Shown here piece after piece: positions 63,977 to 64,000 of a stretch of DNA of 64,000 nt. The notes under the pieces were generated by a model. That model was not told where the DNA came from. It did no database searches and saw only the letters and a list, made by a program, of their open reading frames with translations. The DNA is from Ephemerocybe angulata (Eukaryota > Basidiomycota > Agaricomycetes > Agaricales > Psathyrellaceae). Location of the stretch: assembly GCA_013368325.1 (NCBI GenBank), contig JAACJK010000001.1, positions 1,860,001 to 1,924,000 of the forward strand, given 5' to 3'. A program made the position numbers and the translations under genes. Numbering within the stretch: the first letter of the stretch is position 1; each line of letters begins with the position of its first letter.

Positions 63977-64000
63977 GTATGTACCTCCCGGATCCCGGAT

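Noticed and set aside
1..64000. tRNA, rRNA and CRISPR features
   Set aside because: I scanned for T-loop-like GGTTCGA patterns and for spaced identical repeats; none fitted a cloverleaf or an array. CRISPR is not expected in a fungus.

Overview
The window is nuclear DNA of a filamentous basidiomycete, most likely an Agaricomycete. Nearly every gene is split by short GT-AG introns of about 45-80 nt. There are several F-box/LRR genes of the expanded mushroom type, a KOW-domain and a MYND-domain gene of types I associate with agarics, a chromodomain Ty3/gypsy retrotransposon, and fungal housekeeping genes on both strands with very short intergenic gaps. Exon coordinates below were worked out by hand from splice signals and frame continuity; summed exon lengths are divisible by three for every multi-exon gene called complete.

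Layout. 1-4.8 kb: a partial Pro/Gln-rich gene, Mediator subunit MED22, a membrane coiled-coil protein that overlaps MED22 at the stop codons, and an F-box gene with one frameshift. 4.8-8.5 kb: gene-free, holding two nested non-autonomous DNA transposons (a hAT-type element with 8-bp TSD, and inside it a Mutator-type foldback element with 9-bp TSD). 8.48-15.96 kb: a complete chromovirus with visually identical 182-bp LTRs, 5-bp TSD, gag, pol with a -1 frameshift and C-terminal chromodomain, a self-priming PBS of Tf1 type, and an extra third ORF before the 3' LTR. 16.6-21.8 kb: a PB1-domain protein and the dynactin actin-related protein ARP10. 22.5-31.2 kb: a broken MYND paralogue whose pieces surround a KOW-domain gene on the other strand and a tandem-repeat block, followed head-to-tail by an intact MYND paralogue. 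31.4-38.2 kb: peroxisomal adenine nucleotide carrier, a divergent METTL21-like methyltransferase, and two tandem alpha-arrestins. 39.7-51.4 kb: an F-box pseudogene, an F-box gene, MIC60, an unknown coiled-coil gene, FG nucleoporin NUP49, and another F-box gene. 51.6-56.3 kb: phosphoketolase and acetate kinase, transcribed divergently. 56.6-64 kb: a coiled-coil protein, two tandem copies of sterol C-14 reductase ERG24, and the 5' part of a YEATS-like zinc-finger protein.

How genes work together. Phosphoketolase makes acetyl phosphate from xylulose-5-P or fructose-6-P, and acetate kinase next door converts it to acetate and ATP, so this divergent pair encodes a complete two-step bypass. The two ERG24 copies have the same seven-exon structure and equal protein length, a clear tandem duplication in ergosterol synthesis. 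Both arrestins carry a C-terminal PPxY motif expected to recruit an Rsp5/NEDD4 ubiquitin ligase.

The most unusual items are the self-priming chromovirus with its third ORF, the KOW gene sitting inside a disrupted MYND gene, and the nested transposons with intact target-site duplications.
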